Shown here piece after piece: positions 17,841 to 28,419 of a DNA stretch of 64,000 nucleotides. The notes below the pieces were generated by a model. That model saw nothing but the letters and a program-made list of their open reading frames with translations. It had not been told where the DNA came from and ran no database searches. The DNA comes from Pseudomonas allokribbensis (lineage in GTDB: Bacteria; Pseudomonadota; Gammaproteobacteria; Pseudomonadales; Pseudomonadaceae): the NCBI RefSeq assembly GCF_014863605.1, contig NZ_CP062252.1:6239501-6303500 (forward strand), given 5' to 3'. Each line of letters opens with the position of its first letter. Position 1 is the stretch's first letter. A program made the position numbers and the translations under genes.

Positions 17841-17917
17841 TTCGTAAAAGAACGTGCGACTTCCAACATTTTCCGCTGTTTTGCCGATGCGAACCGGTGC
17901 TATTTTCGGTAACGAAA
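17841..17917 (+). promoter_or_regulatory. Candidate GlpR operators upstream of glpT
   Basis: Two short inverted repeats with the TTCG/CGAA core expected for a GlpR-type repressor: GTTC-N6-GAAC at 17841-17854 and TTTCG-GTAA-CGAAA at 17904-17917. The second lies 49 bp before the glpT start codon. Glycerol-3-phosphate genes are GlpR targets in Pseudomonas by established knowledge; the sites here are inferred from the palindromes alone. Confidence 0.4.
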
Positions 17918-17965
17918 CTGTAACATTCGCATCCGCAGTCAAAACAAGAAATTTGGAGCTCTTGA

Positions 17966-19315
17966 ATGTTTGCTTTCTTTCGACCTGCCGCACATCAGGC
18001 TCCATTGCCTGAAGAAAAAATAGACAGTACTTACCGACGCCTGCGTTGGCAGATCTTCGCCGGTATCTTCTTTGGCTACGCGGGTTACTACCTGCTGCGC
18101 AAAAACTTCTCCCTGGCCATGCCGTACCTGATCGACGAGGGTTATACCCGTGGCGAGCTGGGTCTGGCGATGTCGGCCATCGCAATCGCCTACGGTCTTT
18201 CCAAGTTCCTGATGGGCCTGGTCTCCGACCGCTCCAACCCGCGCTACTTCCTGCCATTCGGCCTGCTGGTTTCGGCGGGGGTGATGTTCATTTTCGGTTT
18301 CGCGCCATGGGCAACGTCCAGCGTGACCATGATGTTCATCCTGCTGTTCATCAACGGCTGGGCCCAGGGCATGGGCTGGCCGCCGAGCGGACGGACCATG
18401 GTGCACTGGTGGTCACAGAAGGAACGCGGTGGCGTGGTGTCCGTGTGGAACGTGGCGCACAACGTCGGTGGCGGTCTGATCGGCCCGCTGTTCCTGATCG
18501 GCATGGGCCTGTTCAACGACTGGCATTCGGCATTCTACGTGCCGGCGGCGGTAGCCCTGGCGGTGGCGGCGTTTGCCTTCATCACCATGCGTGACACCCC
18601 GCAATCGGTCGGCCTGCCGCCGATCGAGAAGTACAAGAACGATTACCCGGAAGGCTACGACGCCAGCCACGAAGACGAATTCAGCGCCAAGGAAATCTTC
18701 GTCAAATACGTGCTGCGCAACAAAATGCTCTGGTACATCGCCCTGGCCAACGTCTTCGTCTACCTGTTGCGCTACGGCGTACTGGACTGGGCGCCGACCT
18801 ACCTCAAGGAAGCCAAGCACTTCGACGTCGACAAGACTTCGTGGGCCTACTTCTTCTACGAGTGGGCGGGTATTCCGGGCACGCTACTGTGCGGCTGGAT
18901 GTCGGACAAGATCTTCCGTGGCAACCGCGGCCTGACCGGCATGGTGTTCATGGCCCTGGTGACCGTGGCGACCCTGGTTTACTGGCTGAACCCGGCCGGC
19001 AACCCGACCGTCGACATGATCGCGCTGTTCTCGATCGGCTTCCTGATCTACGGCCCGGTAATGCTGATCGGCCTGCAGGCGCTGGAGCTGGCACCGAAGA
19101 AAGCCGCCGGCACTGCGGCGGGCTTCACCGGCCTGTTCGGTTATCTGGGTGGTTCGGTCGCGGCCAGTGCAGCGATGGGCTACACCGTGGACCACTTCGG
19201 TTGGGATGGCGGTTTCGTGCTGCTGGTGGGCGCTTGCCTGCTGTCGATGGCCTTCCTGGCGCCGACCCTGTGGCACAAGCAAGTCGCCAGTCAGAGCCGC
19301 GAAGCAGTCGCCTGA
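17966..19315 (+). CDS. glpT: Glycerol-3-phosphate transporter
   Basis: Major facilitator, organophosphate:phosphate antiporter family, 449 residues, 12 membrane segments expected. Start [20 protein letters not shown] behind TTTGGAGCTC. Recognisable GlpT landmarks are [20 protein letters not shown] (residues about 24-43), [20 protein letters not shown] near 77-96, and [20 protein letters not shown] near 131-150, with the substrate-site arginine. It imports glycerol-3-phosphate in exchange for phosphate and also admits fosfomycin. The upstream gap has possible GlpR palindromes. The end overlaps the convergent chaC gene by 25 bp without a visible terminator. Confidence 0.96.
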   Translation: MFAFFRPAAHQAPLPEEKIDSTYRRLRWQIFAGIFFGYAGYYLLRKNFSLAMPYLIDEGYTRGELGLAMSAIAIAYGLSKFLMGLVSDRSNPRYFLPFGLLVSAGVMFIFGFAPWATSSVTMMFILLFINGWAQGMGWPPSGRTMVHWWSQKERGGVVSVWNVAHNVGGGLIGPLFLIGMGLFNDWHSAFYVPAAVALAVAAFAFITMRDTPQSVGLPPIEKYKNDYPEGYDASHEDEFSAKEIFVKYVLRNKMLWYIALANVFVYLLRYGVLDWAPTYLKEAKHFDVDKTSWAYFFYEWAGIPGTLLCGWMSDKIFRGNRGLTGMVFMALVTVATLVYWLNPAGNPTVDMIALFSIGFLIYGPVMLIGLQALELAPKKAAGTAAGFTGLFGYLGGSVAASAAMGYTVDHFGWDGGFVLLVGACLLSMAFLAPTLWHKQVASQSREAVA

Positions 19316-19959
19316 TCGGCTTTTGACTTACAGCGCTTGAGCCGCGCCTCCAGATTCCGGTCTGGCATGGCGTGGCTGCGCAGGGCGTGAGCGGTCTGCT
19401 CGACATAATCGCGAGTCGTGCCGTAACGCCCGCAAGCGCTTTCGAACACCTGGCTCAGCACATGATCCGGCAGATTGCCGGCATAGCTGGGCAGGTGTCG
19501 TTCCAAGACAAATCCCAACGCCTGTACCTGGCTGCCATCTTCAAGACGGCAGTTGAGCCAGTGTGGGCGATAGGACGGGAACGGCATCTCGCGTTTCCAC
19601 AGCGCATACAGCGCACTGTCGAGGTTGTCTTCCGGCAACCGATAGGCGAAACCGCTGCACGAGCCGCCGCGATCCAGACCGAACACCAGCCCCGGCATTT
19701 CCGGTGTGCCGCGATGTTCGTGAGACCACAAGTACAAACCGCGATGGTAGCCATGCACCCGCCCGCGCACCCGCTCCACCGCCGAACATTCCGGCCGCCA
19801 GATCAACGAACCATACGCGAACAACCACACCGGCCCACCCTTGTGGCGTGCCATGGTCGATTGCATGGAAGCGAGAAGTTGTTCGTGAGTCAGCTGCGGC
19901 CCCAGGTCGAGCCGCGGAGGGTAAGCCAGATTCAGAAAAGCAGATTCAATGGCTGTCAT
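19291..19959 (-). CDS. ChaC-family gamma-glutamylcyclotransferase
   Basis: A 222-residue protein of the ChaC family, which cleaves glutathione to 5-oxoproline and Cys-Gly in the cytoplasm. The glutamyl-binding motif [13 protein letters not shown] lies at residues 45-57 (YGSL, 49-52), and [22 protein letters not shown] near 74 is typical. The catalytic glutamate probably lies in the [13 protein letters not shown] region near 125. The start at 19959 ([20 protein letters not shown]) is chosen over a start 15 codons upstream because the extra segment is not family-like. Ribosome site is weak. Confidence 0.9.
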   Translation of the reverse strand: MTAIESAFLNLAYPPRLDLGPQLTHEQLLASMQSTMARHKGGPVWLFAYGSLIWRPECSAVERVRGRVHGYHRGLYLWSHEHRGTPEMPGLVFGLDRGGSCSGFAYRLPEDNLDSALYALWKREMPFPSYRPHWLNCRLEDGSQVQALGFVLERHLPSYAGNLPDHVLSQVFESACGRYGTTRDYVEQTAHALRSHAMPDRNLEARLKRCKSKADQATASRL

Positions 19960-20314
19960 GACGGAAGTATTCGGCCCCGCAAGTATTACAAGATGTAAGC
20001 ACAATTCGCTTGATAGAACATATAGCAGTAACTGTAAAACGAAAAGTGCTAAAGGATGTATGACACCTTTGATAGCGCTAATTCGCGGTTATCCGCGAGG
20101 GCTACCTTGTTTGATATAGCCTAATACCATTGCGCAGATATCTTAAATACCCGAATGAAATATCGATAAGCCTTCGCTTCGTTCAGGTTTCGTTCATGAA
20201 GTCCCGGGATTTTTCCTACTAAAATTTCGGACTTCCCATATTTACCGTCGCTGAACGCCTACGTACAACGGCTTTCCTCTGGCGCAAGCCAACCCGTTCA
20301 ACCGAGGCTGCACG
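19960..20314. other. AT-rich non-coding stretch between chaC and an outer-membrane-like gene
   Basis: No credible gene is seen in these 355 bp. The stretch is clearly more AT-rich than its surroundings. It holds a small perfect hairpin, TCGCGG-TTAT-CCGCGA (20083-20098), and a possible promoter TTGATA (20010-20015) with TGTAAA 17 bases later. A poor -10-like TACTAAAAT near 20217-20225 could serve the gene at 20315. No tRNA or known sRNA was recognised. Confidence 0.5.
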
Positions 20315-20791
20315 ATGAACACACCAAGGCTTTTGGCCGCACTTTTATTGATTCAGACCGGCCAGGCACTGGCCGCCGATGATTCGCAAGAGGACAAGGG
20401 TTTCTGGCATGCACAGACCAGTGTCTATACCAAACATTACTCACCCGACCCCGAACACAATAATCATCAGGACTTGATCGGCATTGAACGCAATCAGGCT
20501 TCCGGCTGGGTATTTGGCGGGGCAACTTTCCGCAACTCGTTCCGCCAGCGCTCCAATTACGCCTATGCCGGCAAACGCTTCGACAGTGCCGATTATCCGG
20601 TGTACGTGAAACTCACCGGCGGATTACTGCAGGGTTATCGGGGTGACTACAAGGACAAGATCCCGCTCAATCACTTCGGCGTTGCACCGGTGATCATCCC
20701 GTCCGTCGGCACCCATTACGGCCCGCTGGCCGCCGAGCTGGTCTTTCTCGGCGCCAACGCGGCCATGGTGACGACGGGCGTGCGGTTCTAG
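20315..20791 (+). CDS. Small outer-membrane-like protein, function unknown
   Basis: A 158-residue exported protein. The signal peptide MNTPRLLAALLLIQTGQALA is followed by ADDSQEDKGFW. The mature part has alternating aromatic and polar residues (HAQTSVYTKHYSPDPEHNNH, WVFGGATFRNSFRQRSNYAY) and ends in RF, the C-terminal aromatic residue typical of outer-membrane beta-barrels; the length would suit an eight-stranded barrel. I recall Pseudomonas homologs with loose or misleading names such as glycerol-3-phosphate transporter, which the sequence does not support beyond glpT being nearby. Function unknown. Confidence 0.7.
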   Translation: MNTPRLLAALLLIQTGQALAADDSQEDKGFWHAQTSVYTKHYSPDPEHNNHQDLIGIERNQASGWVFGGATFRNSFRQRSNYAYAGKRFDSADYPVYVKLTGGLLQGYRGDYKDKIPLNHFGVAPVIIPSVGTHYGPLAAELVFLGANAAMVTTGVRF

Positions 20792-20822
20792 GAAGGCTCA
20801 GCCGAGGGCTCAGTCGCGCGGC

Positions 20823-21791
20823 TCAAGAGCGCGGCGCATATGCAAACACATCGGCGCGCATCTGGTGGGCGTCCATCCCGGCTTCCACCAGCGCATCCAG
20901 CGTGCCGTAGACCATCGCCGGCGAACCACTGGCATAGACGTGCAAGGGTTTCAGATCCGGAAAGTCCTCGCACACCGCCTCATGCAACATCCCGCAGCGC
21001 CCTTCCCAGCCGCACTGGTCGCTGACGACTTTGTGCAGGAACAGGTTGGGCAGCTTCAGCCATTCGTCCCAATGTTCGATTTCATAGAAATCTTCCGGAC
21101 GACGCACGCCCCAGTACAAATGCACCGGATGTTTGAAGCCGTTGGCCCGGCAATGTTCGATCAGGCTGTGAATCTGGCCCATGCCGGTGCCGGCGGCGAT
21201 CAGCACCAGCGGCCCGTCCGGCAATTCCGCGAGGTGGGTGTCACCGAACGGCAGCTCGACCCGCACCATCGAATTGCGCTGCAGTTGCTCGATCAGGCTC
21301 AGGGCACTGGCTTCACGCGCCAGTACGTGGATTTCCAGGTCTCGCCCGCCGTGGGGCGCCGAGGCCATGGAAAAGGCTGACTTCTCGCCGCTCTCGCGCT
21401 CGATCATCAGGTACTGGCCCGCGTGATAACGCGGCGGCTTGCCGGCCGGCGCCCGCAGGCGCACGCGCCAGGTATCGCCACCGACGTCCCGGCATTCGAT
21501 GACCTGACACGACAGGCTGCGCACCGGCAGTTCTCCCAGCGCGAGCACGCCATCCCACAGCAGGATGCAGTCTTCCAGCGGCTCCGCTATGCAAGTGTAG
21601 AACTCGCCGTGGTCATGCACCTTGCCGGCCTGTTCGACCCGGCCTTCCACCAGCAGCGCTGCGCACACGTGACAATTGCCGTTGCGGCAGCTTTGCGGGC
21701 ATTCGTAGCCCAGGCGCCGCGCACCATCGAGAATCCGCTCTCCGGGCCGTATCTCGAGCACCGCTCCGGAGGGCTGCAGGGTTACACGCAT
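20823..21791 (-). CDS. Ferredoxin-type flavin/NAD(P)H oxidoreductase next to ubiD
   Basis: A 322-residue reductase with an N-terminal plant-type [2Fe-2S] domain and a C-terminal FAD/NAD(P) domain, usually annotated as CDP-6-deoxy-delta-3,4-glucoseen reductase. Cluster ligands appear as C35-X4-C40-X2-C43 (QSCRNGNCHVC) and a later cysteine at 67 (FYTCIAEP). The FAD segment PRYHAGQYLMIERE and the NAD(P)-binding GPLVLIAAGTGMGQI are clear. The ATG at 21791 overlaps the ubiD stop codon (TGATG), so it is coupled to ubiD. No deoxysugar genes are near; in E. coli the flavin reductase gene fre sits next to ubiD, which points to reduced-flavin supply. Confidence 0.85.
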   Translation of the reverse strand: MRVTLQPSGAVLEIRPGERILDGARRLGYECPQSCRNGNCHVCAALLVEGRVEQAGKVHDHGEFYTCIAEPLEDCILLWDGVLALGELPVRSLSCQVIECRDVGGDTWRVRLRAPAGKPPRYHAGQYLMIERESGEKSAFSMASAPHGGRDLEIHVLAREASALSLIEQLQRNSMVRVELPFGDTHLAELPDGPLVLIAAGTGMGQIHSLIEHCRANGFKHPVHLYWGVRRPEDFYEIEHWDEWLKLPNLFLHKVVSDQCGWEGRCGMLHEAVCEDFPDLKPLHVYASGSPAMVYGTLDALVEAGMDAHQMRADVFAYAPRS

Positions 21792-23257
21792 CAATCTATT
21801 CCTAACTGATTCCAGATGGCATCGATCCGTTGGGTGACGGCATCATCCTTGACGATGACGCGGCCCCACTCGCGAGTGGTTTCGCCCGGCCACTTGTGAG
21901 TGGCATCCAGGCCCATCTTCGAGCCGAGCCCCGACACCGGTGAGGCGAAGTCGAGGTAGTCGATCGGCGTGTTGTCGATCATCACCGTGTCGCGCTTGGG
22001 GTCCATGCGCGTGGTGATGGCCCAGATCACGTCGTTCCAGTCCCGCGCGTTGATATCGTCGTCGGTGACGATAACGAACTTGGTGTACATGAACTGTCGC
22101 AAAAACGACCAGACACCCAGCATCACGCGCTTGGCGTGGCCCGGATACGACTTCTTCATCGTCACCACGGCCATGCGGTACGAGCAGCCTTCCGGCGGCA
22201 GGTAGAAGTCGGTGATCTCCGGGAACTGCTTCTGCAGGATCGGCACGAACACTTCGTTCAACGCCACGCCGAGGATCGCCGGCTCATCCGGTGGACGGCC
22301 GGTGTAGGTGCTGTGGTAGATCGGTCTGATCCGGTGGGTGATGCGCTCGACGGTAAACACCGGGAAGCTGTCGACTTCGTTGTAGTAACCGGTGTGGTCG
22401 CCGTACGGGCCTTCGTCGGCCATCTCGCCCGGATGGATCACGCCTTCAAGGATGATTTCGGCCGTGGCCGGCACTTGCAGGTCGTTGCCACGGCACTTCA
22501 CCAATTCCGTGCGGCTATCGCGCAACAGGCCGGCGAAGGCGTATTCGGAGAGGCTGTCCGGCACCGGGGTGACGGCGCCGAGAATGGTTGCAGGATCCGC
22601 GCCGAGGGCCACGGACACCGGGAATGGCTGGCCCGGATGCTTCTCGCACCACTCACGGAAGTCCAGCGCGCCGCCACGGTGGCTGAGCCAGCGCATGATG
22701 ACCTTGTTGCGGCCGATCACTTGCTGACGGTAGATGCCGAGGTTCTGCCGATCCTTGTTAGGACCTTTGGTGACGGTCAGGCCCCAGGTAATCAGCGGCG
22801 CCACGTCGCCCGGCCAGCAGGTCTGCACCGGCAGCATCGCCAAGTCGACGTCATCACCTTCGATGACCACTTCCTGGCACGGGGCGTCTTTGACGACTTT
22901 CGGCGCCATCGCGATGATCTTGCGGAAGATCGGCAGCTTCGACCACGCGTCCTTCAAGCCCTTCGGCGGCTCCGGCTCCTTGAGGAACGCCAGCAGCTTG
23001 CCGATTTCGCGCAGCTCGCTGACCGACTCGGCGCCCATGCCCATGGCGACCCGCTCGGGCGTGCCGAACAGGTTGCCGAGCACCGGAATGTCATAGCCGG
23101 TCGGTTTCTCGAACAGCAGCGCCGGGCCCTTGGCCCGCAGTGTGCGGTCGCACACTTCGGTCATCTCCAGCACCGGCGAGACGGGAATCTGGATGCGTTT
23201 CAACTCTCCGCGCTGCTCAAGCTGCTGCACGAAATCCCGAAGATCCTTGAATTTCAT
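21791..23257 (-). CDS. ubiD: 4-hydroxy-3-polyprenylbenzoate decarboxylase
   Basis: Prenylated-FMN-dependent decarboxylase of ubiquinone synthesis, 488 residues, the normal length. The start at 23257 ([20 protein letters not shown]) is chosen over a TTG 6 codons upstream as it matches the family N terminus. Visible motifs include [38 protein letters not shown] with [11 protein letters not shown] near residue 190, and [20 protein letters not shown] in the second half. It is the promoter-proximal gene of a two-gene unit with the ferredoxin-type reductase. Confidence 0.97.
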   Translation of the reverse strand: MKFKDLRDFVQQLEQRGELKRIQIPVSPVLEMTEVCDRTLRAKGPALLFEKPTGYDIPVLGNLFGTPERVAMGMGAESVSELREIGKLLAFLKEPEPPKGLKDAWSKLPIFRKIIAMAPKVVKDAPCQEVVIEGDDVDLAMLPVQTCWPGDVAPLITWGLTVTKGPNKDRQNLGIYRQQVIGRNKVIMRWLSHRGGALDFREWCEKHPGQPFPVSVALGADPATILGAVTPVPDSLSEYAFAGLLRDSRTELVKCRGNDLQVPATAEIILEGVIHPGEMADEGPYGDHTGYYNEVDSFPVFTVERITHRIRPIYHSTYTGRPPDEPAILGVALNEVFVPILQKQFPEITDFYLPPEGCSYRMAVVTMKKSYPGHAKRVMLGVWSFLRQFMYTKFVIVTDDDINARDWNDVIWAITTRMDPKRDTVMIDNTPIDYLDFASPVSGLGSKMGLDATHKWPGETTREWGRVIVKDDAVTQRIDAIWNQLGID

Positions 23258-23326
23258 TGACGATGGCACCCTCAAAATAGGCGTACATCCTACCTGCTAT
23301 GCCGGTCGCTGGCAGCCCGTCACTGC

Positions 23327-25324
23327 TTACTTGGCTGCATTCACCTGGCCGTTACCCGGATTTTTACCGGCCTGCAGACTGACAAACAGCGGTTCAAGGA
23401 TCGGCGCCACGAATCGCGCGCCGACTTCCGACAGGTGATTGTCATCCTTGTACAGCGAATAGCCGTCGAGTTCGGCGCGACACAGACCGTGTTCATCACA
23501 CAGCCGTGGCGCCGGATCGACCACCCGCACCATCGGATCCTGCGCCAATTGGGCGAACAACCGGCTGATGAATGCCTGGCGCTTGTCATGCTCGCCGATG
23601 GCCAGGCCGACCTCATCCACCGAATGGCCCAGCATCGCAAGGCGTGTCAGGCGATACGGCGGGTTGAACGCCTGCAACGGCGCCTCTTTCACCAGCCAGA
23701 CCCGATGCCCGCCCTCACGCAATTGAGCAAGCCGTGCGCGCAGCCCATCGGCCAGACGTTGTTCAGCGACGGCACTGTCGTACTTACCATCCGGCTGTCT
23801 GAGCGCATGGTCGAGATCCCCTTTGGCGTCGCCATACAGATAGAGGCTCCAACGCGCGACCAGCACCACATCGCTGATACGTTGCGCGCTCAACCCCTGC
23901 TCGACACGCCGATTGAAACGCGTACAGGCTGCGTCATGCTCCAGCCCTTCAACCGGAATACAACCGGCAGAGCTGGCGAGGATCACGTTGACGCCATGGG
24001 CTTGCGCAGCGTCCTCCAGCACCGGAATCAGTGCCGTAGCGTGGCTGTCACCCCAGACCATCGCCTGGGCCGGCAGGCTTTCCACACCGTAATGGCAGAA
24101 CAGCTTGTCATCCGGGGCCTTGTCGTCCGTCAGGCACGCCATCAGCTCCGGCCGCCACTCGTGGCCCTTGGCATATTGCAGCGCCTGTTCTGACAGACGC
24201 GACGGCAAGCCATCGGTCCAGCGCAGGGCTTGTCCTGCCAGGCCGAGCACCAGGATGCCGCAGAAACCGGCCAGCAGAACCTGCCGGCGCCCGGCAAGCA
24301 GGCGACGCTCGCGGAACGGTGTTTCGACGAACTTCCATGACAGGTAACCCAGCACCAGCGTCAGCAGGATCAATCCTGCGATGTCCAGCGCCCCCGGTTC
24401 CTCGACGCTGGCATAGCTGGAAAACACGAACACCGGCCAGTGCCACAAGTACCAGGAATAGGAAATCAGGCCGAGGCCGACCATCACCCGACTGCTCAGC
24501 AATTGACCCATCAACGTTTCACGATGACCGTTGGCCAGGATCAGCGCCACCACGCCCAGCACCGGCAGCAGCGCCGCGGCGCCGGGGAATGGCGTGCTTT
24601 TGTCGTACCCGAAGACGGCCAGCAGGATCAGCGCCATGCCGAGCAGGCTCAGCCCCTGCGCTGCCATCGGTTTGAGGCGCCACGAATGCCGGGGCGCCAC
24701 GGCGAGCATCGCACCGGCCAGCAGCTCCCACGCCCGCATCGGCAACAGGAAGAACGCCTTCTCCGGATAATGATGGACCGCCCACACGCTCAGCCCGAAG
24801 GACAGCAGCAATACGCCGAACAGCGCCAGCCGCCAGTGTTTCAGGCGGCTCGACAGCAAGGTCAGCAACAGTGGGAAGAGAATGTAGAACTGTTCCTCCA
24901 CCGCCAGCGACCAAGTGTGCAGCAGCGGCTTGAGATCTGAAGCGACGTCGAAATAGCCATCCTGACGCATGAACAGAATGTTCGAGACGAAGGTCACCTG
25001 GTAGCGCACCGAGCGCCCGAGTTCTTCGTAGTCCTTGGGTGCCAGCAGGAACCAGCCCACCGCCAGCACCGCGATGATCATCGCAAACAGCGCCGGCAGG
25101 ATCCGCCGGGCGCGTCGGGCCCAGAACTCGACGAAGCTGAAACGCCCGGCCTGGCGCTGGTTCCAGATGATCGAGGTAATCAGGTAGCCGGAAATCACGA
25201 AAAACACGTCCACGCCGACAAAACCACCGGTGAACCCCGGGACGCCAAAGTGGAACAGCACCACGGCAATCACAGCGACTGCGCGCAAGCCGTCGATATC
25301 CCTTCGATAAGCGAGTGTGCTCAT
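23327..25324 (-). CDS. O-antigen/surface acyltransferase with C-terminal SGNH domain
   Basis: A 665-residue membrane protein of the OafA/YrhL (acyltransferase-3) family with a periplasmic SGNH domain. The N-terminal half has about ten membrane segments and begins YRRDIDGLRAVAVIAVVLFH, with the conserved catalytic-site histidine at residue 25. The C-terminal SGNH-type domain shows VWGDSHATAL (block I, residues about 424-433) and KDDNHLSEVGARF (block V, about 626-638), so the serine, aspartate and histidine are present. Such proteins O-acetylate LPS or other cell-surface glycans. The exact acceptor is unknown. It lies next to rho, where P. aeruginosa has a homologous gene. Confidence 0.92.
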   Translation of the reverse strand: MSTLAYRRDIDGLRAVAVIAVVLFHFGVPGFTGGFVGVDVFFVISGYLITSIIWNQRQAGRFSFVEFWARRARRILPALFAMIIAVLAVGWFLLAPKDYEELGRSVRYQVTFVSNILFMRQDGYFDVASDLKPLLHTWSLAVEEQFYILFPLLLTLLSSRLKHWRLALFGVLLLSFGLSVWAVHHYPEKAFFLLPMRAWELLAGAMLAVAPRHSWRLKPMAAQGLSLLGMALILLAVFGYDKSTPFPGAAALLPVLGVVALILANGHRETLMGQLLSSRVMVGLGLISYSWYLWHWPVFVFSSYASVEEPGALDIAGLILLTLVLGYLSWKFVETPFRERRLLAGRRQVLLAGFCGILVLGLAGQALRWTDGLPSRLSEQALQYAKGHEWRPELMACLTDDKAPDDKLFCHYGVESLPAQAMVWGDSHATALIPVLEDAAQAHGVNVILASSAGCIPVEGLEHDAACTRFNRRVEQGLSAQRISDVVLVARWSLYLYGDAKGDLDHALRQPDGKYDSAVAEQRLADGLRARLAQLREGGHRVWLVKEAPLQAFNPPYRLTRLAMLGHSVDEVGLAIGEHDKRQAFISRLFAQLAQDPMVRVVDPAPRLCDEHGLCRAELDGYSLYKDDNHLSEVGARFVAPILEPLFVSLQAGKNPGNGQVNAAK

Positions 25325-25443
25325 AAATCTTTAATGCCAATCAGGTGGTTGTTTTTTGTACAGCCCAAGGCGCTGCTTCTTGTTTTTCCGGCACACGGAC
25401 CTTAACAGATCGCACACCTGCGATCGCCCAGACAAAAATCAGG

Positions 25444-25473
25444 CAAAAAAATGGCGCCCCTGAAGGGCGCCAT
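25444..25473 (-). terminator. Intrinsic terminator of rho
   Basis: On the minus strand the hairpin ATGGCGCCC/GGGCGCCAT is followed by a run of seven T residues (25444-25450 on the plus strand read as A). It begins about 23 bp after the rho stop codon. Confidence 0.9.
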
Positions 25474-25495
25474 CTTCCGGACTCAACCGACGATG

Positions 25496-26755
<1,260 letters not shown>

Positions 26756-26950
26756 ATAGGAATGACGTAATCATTTATGGAGGGGGGGAAATTAAGCTTT
26801 TGGCTTAATGAGGCCGCGCCGCGGAGAAGGCGACAGGATCGCGTACTTGTTCGAAAAGGAGTGCGTCGGCGACGGCTAGCAGGGGGCAGTGGAGAAACCA
26901 GTGCGGGGCCGAATGTATCACCTGAGTTTCGGAGCGTCTAGCCCTGAATA
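26756..26950 (-). promoter_or_regulatory. rho leader with hairpin and C-rich tract
   Basis: Untranslated leader of rho. Read on the minus strand it has a hairpin ATTAAGC-N5-GCTTAAT (plus 26791-26809), directly followed by a CCCCCCC run (26782-26788), and an AATGA...TCATT palindrome (plus 26761-26775) right before the start codon. C-rich, weakly structured RNA is what Rho binds, and rho genes are autogenously attenuated in other bacteria; the function here is inferred. Confidence 0.45.
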
Positions 26951-26953
26951 CGC

Positions 26954-26982
26954 AAAAAGCCCCGCAATTTGCGGGGCTTTTT
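26954..26982 (-). terminator. Intrinsic terminator of trxA
   Basis: Hairpin AAAAAGCCCCGC with GCGGGGCTTTTT around an AATTT loop, about 25 bp after the trxA stop codon. Almost symmetrical, with A and T runs on both sides. Confidence 0.92.
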
Positions 26983-27005
26983 GAGGACAATCTTTACCGC
27001 GACGC

Positions 27006-27335
27006 TTAGATGTTGGCGTCGAGGAAAGCAGCCAGTTGCGACTTCGACAGAGCGCCAACCTTGGTCGCTTCCACGTTGCCGTTCTTGAACAGCATCAGGG
27101 TCGGAATACCACGTACGCCGTGCTTGGCCGGGGTTTCCTGGTTTTCGTCGATGTTCAGCTTGGCAACGGTCAGCTTGCCTTTGTAAGTCTCTGCAATCTC
27201 GTCCAGAACCGGAGCGATCATTTTGCAAGGGCCGCACCATTCAGCCCAGTAGTCGACCAGGACAGCGCCTTCGGCCTTGAGTACGTCGGCTTCGAAGCTA
27301 GCGTCGCTAACGTGTTTGATCAGATCGCTGCTCAT
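27006..27335 (-). CDS. trxA: Thioredoxin 1
   Basis: Cytoplasmic disulfide reductase, 109 residues. The start follows CTGGAG. The active site is [10 protein letters not shown] with C34 and C37, and the cis-proline segment [11 protein letters not shown] is present near residue 74. It supplies electrons to ribonucleotide reductase, methionine sulfoxide reductase and others. A terminator separates it from rho downstream on the same strand. Confidence 0.98.
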   Translation of the reverse strand: MSSDLIKHVSDASFEADVLKAEGAVLVDYWAEWCGPCKMIAPVLDEIAETYKGKLTVAKLNIDENQETPAKHGVRGIPTLMLFKNGNVEATKVGALSKSQLAAFLDANI

Positions 27336-27455
27336 GGAATTCTCCAGGTTGTAAGCAAAAAAACGTGGCCCATCATAGCCGCCCTTCCCTTGTTCAGGAA
27401 GCCGCAGATGATTGAGTCTTGCTATGGCACTCGATGAGTTTGGGTATAGCTCAAG

Positions 27456-28163
27456 TCACGCGCCGGCGGGGGCGATGAAGGCAATTCCAGTGCGCAACGC
27501 CGCGTTGCGCACGTGCTCCTGCATGGCTTTCTGGGCGGCAGCGGACGCCCGACGAGCCAGGGCGCGGAGGATCTTGCGGTGTTCCTGCCAGGTTTCCATG
27601 GCCCGCTCGGCGCGGATGAACGGTAGCTTCTGGCTCTCCAGAAAGATGTCGGCGCTGGCGGTGAGGATGCTCAGCATCGCCTGATTGCCGCTGGCCCGCA
27701 GGATCCGCCGGTGGAATTCGAAATCCAGTTTCGCCGCGGCCTCGAAGTCGCCGGCGCGCAGTTGCTCACGCATGGCGGCGACGTTGTCTTCCAGTTCATC
27801 CAGATCAAACGTGCTCAGCGTCACCGCCGCCAGCCCGGCCGCGAACCCCTCCAGTGCATAGCGCAACTGGAAGATCTCCAGCGGCGAGGCCTGGGCTGCA
27901 AACGGCCAGGCCGGCGCGCCCTCCCCGCGCGGCAACTCCACCGGCGACTGCACGAACACGCCCTTGCCCGGCTGGATGCTGACCACCCCCAGCGCACTCA
28001 AGGACGACAACGCCTCGCGCAACGACGCCCGACTGACCCCCAACTGCACCGCCAGATCCCGCTGCGAGGGCAGCGCATCACCGGGGCCGAAACCCTGCTC
28101 GGTAATCAGTTTGCGGATCGCTTGCAGCGCCACTTCGGGTACGGCGCGGGAGATCGAGTTCAT
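27456..28163 (-). CDS. FadR-subfamily GntR transcriptional regulator
   Basis: A 235-residue GntR regulator of the FadR subfamily: N-terminal winged helix-turn-helix (ALPSQRDLAVQLGVSRASLR, residues about 30-49, then EALSSLSALGVVSIQPGKGV) and a C-terminal FCD effector domain (LEIFQLRYALEGFAAGLAAV). The start at 28163 (MNSISRAVPEVALQAIRKLI) fits the family; an upstream start adds 31 residues of no similarity. It is divergent from the amino acid ABC transporter at 28420-31278, so a role in regulating that operon is likely but not shown. Confidence 0.9.
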   Translation of the reverse strand: MNSISRAVPEVALQAIRKLITEQGFGPGDALPSQRDLAVQLGVSRASLREALSSLSALGVVSIQPGKGVFVQSPVELPRGEGAPAWPFAAQASPLEIFQLRYALEGFAAGLAAVTLSTFDLDELEDNVAAMREQLRAGDFEAAAKLDFEFHRRILRASGNQAMLSILTASADIFLESQKLPFIRAERAMETWQEHRKILRALARRASAAAQKAMQEHVRNAALRTGIAFIAPAGA

Positions 28164-28419
28164 GGTTTTCCAGTCGGACCAGGCCAAGGTGCGGCCAGTT
28201 GTAAAGCTATTCGAGGCGTCAGGCAAGTCATGCCCCAGCGGGGTTCGACGGCGCACGCCGATGCGCTATCGCAGTGCGAAATCCAACCTGACTGTTCAGA
28301 CCAGTAAGACCGAACAAACCCGCTAAACCCGTGGCTTTGCGCAGCCAAACCGCTGTCTTGGCACGGCCCATGCTCTGTCCGATCGCAGAATTCACTTCCC
28401 GCCGATCCGGAGATTGTCC

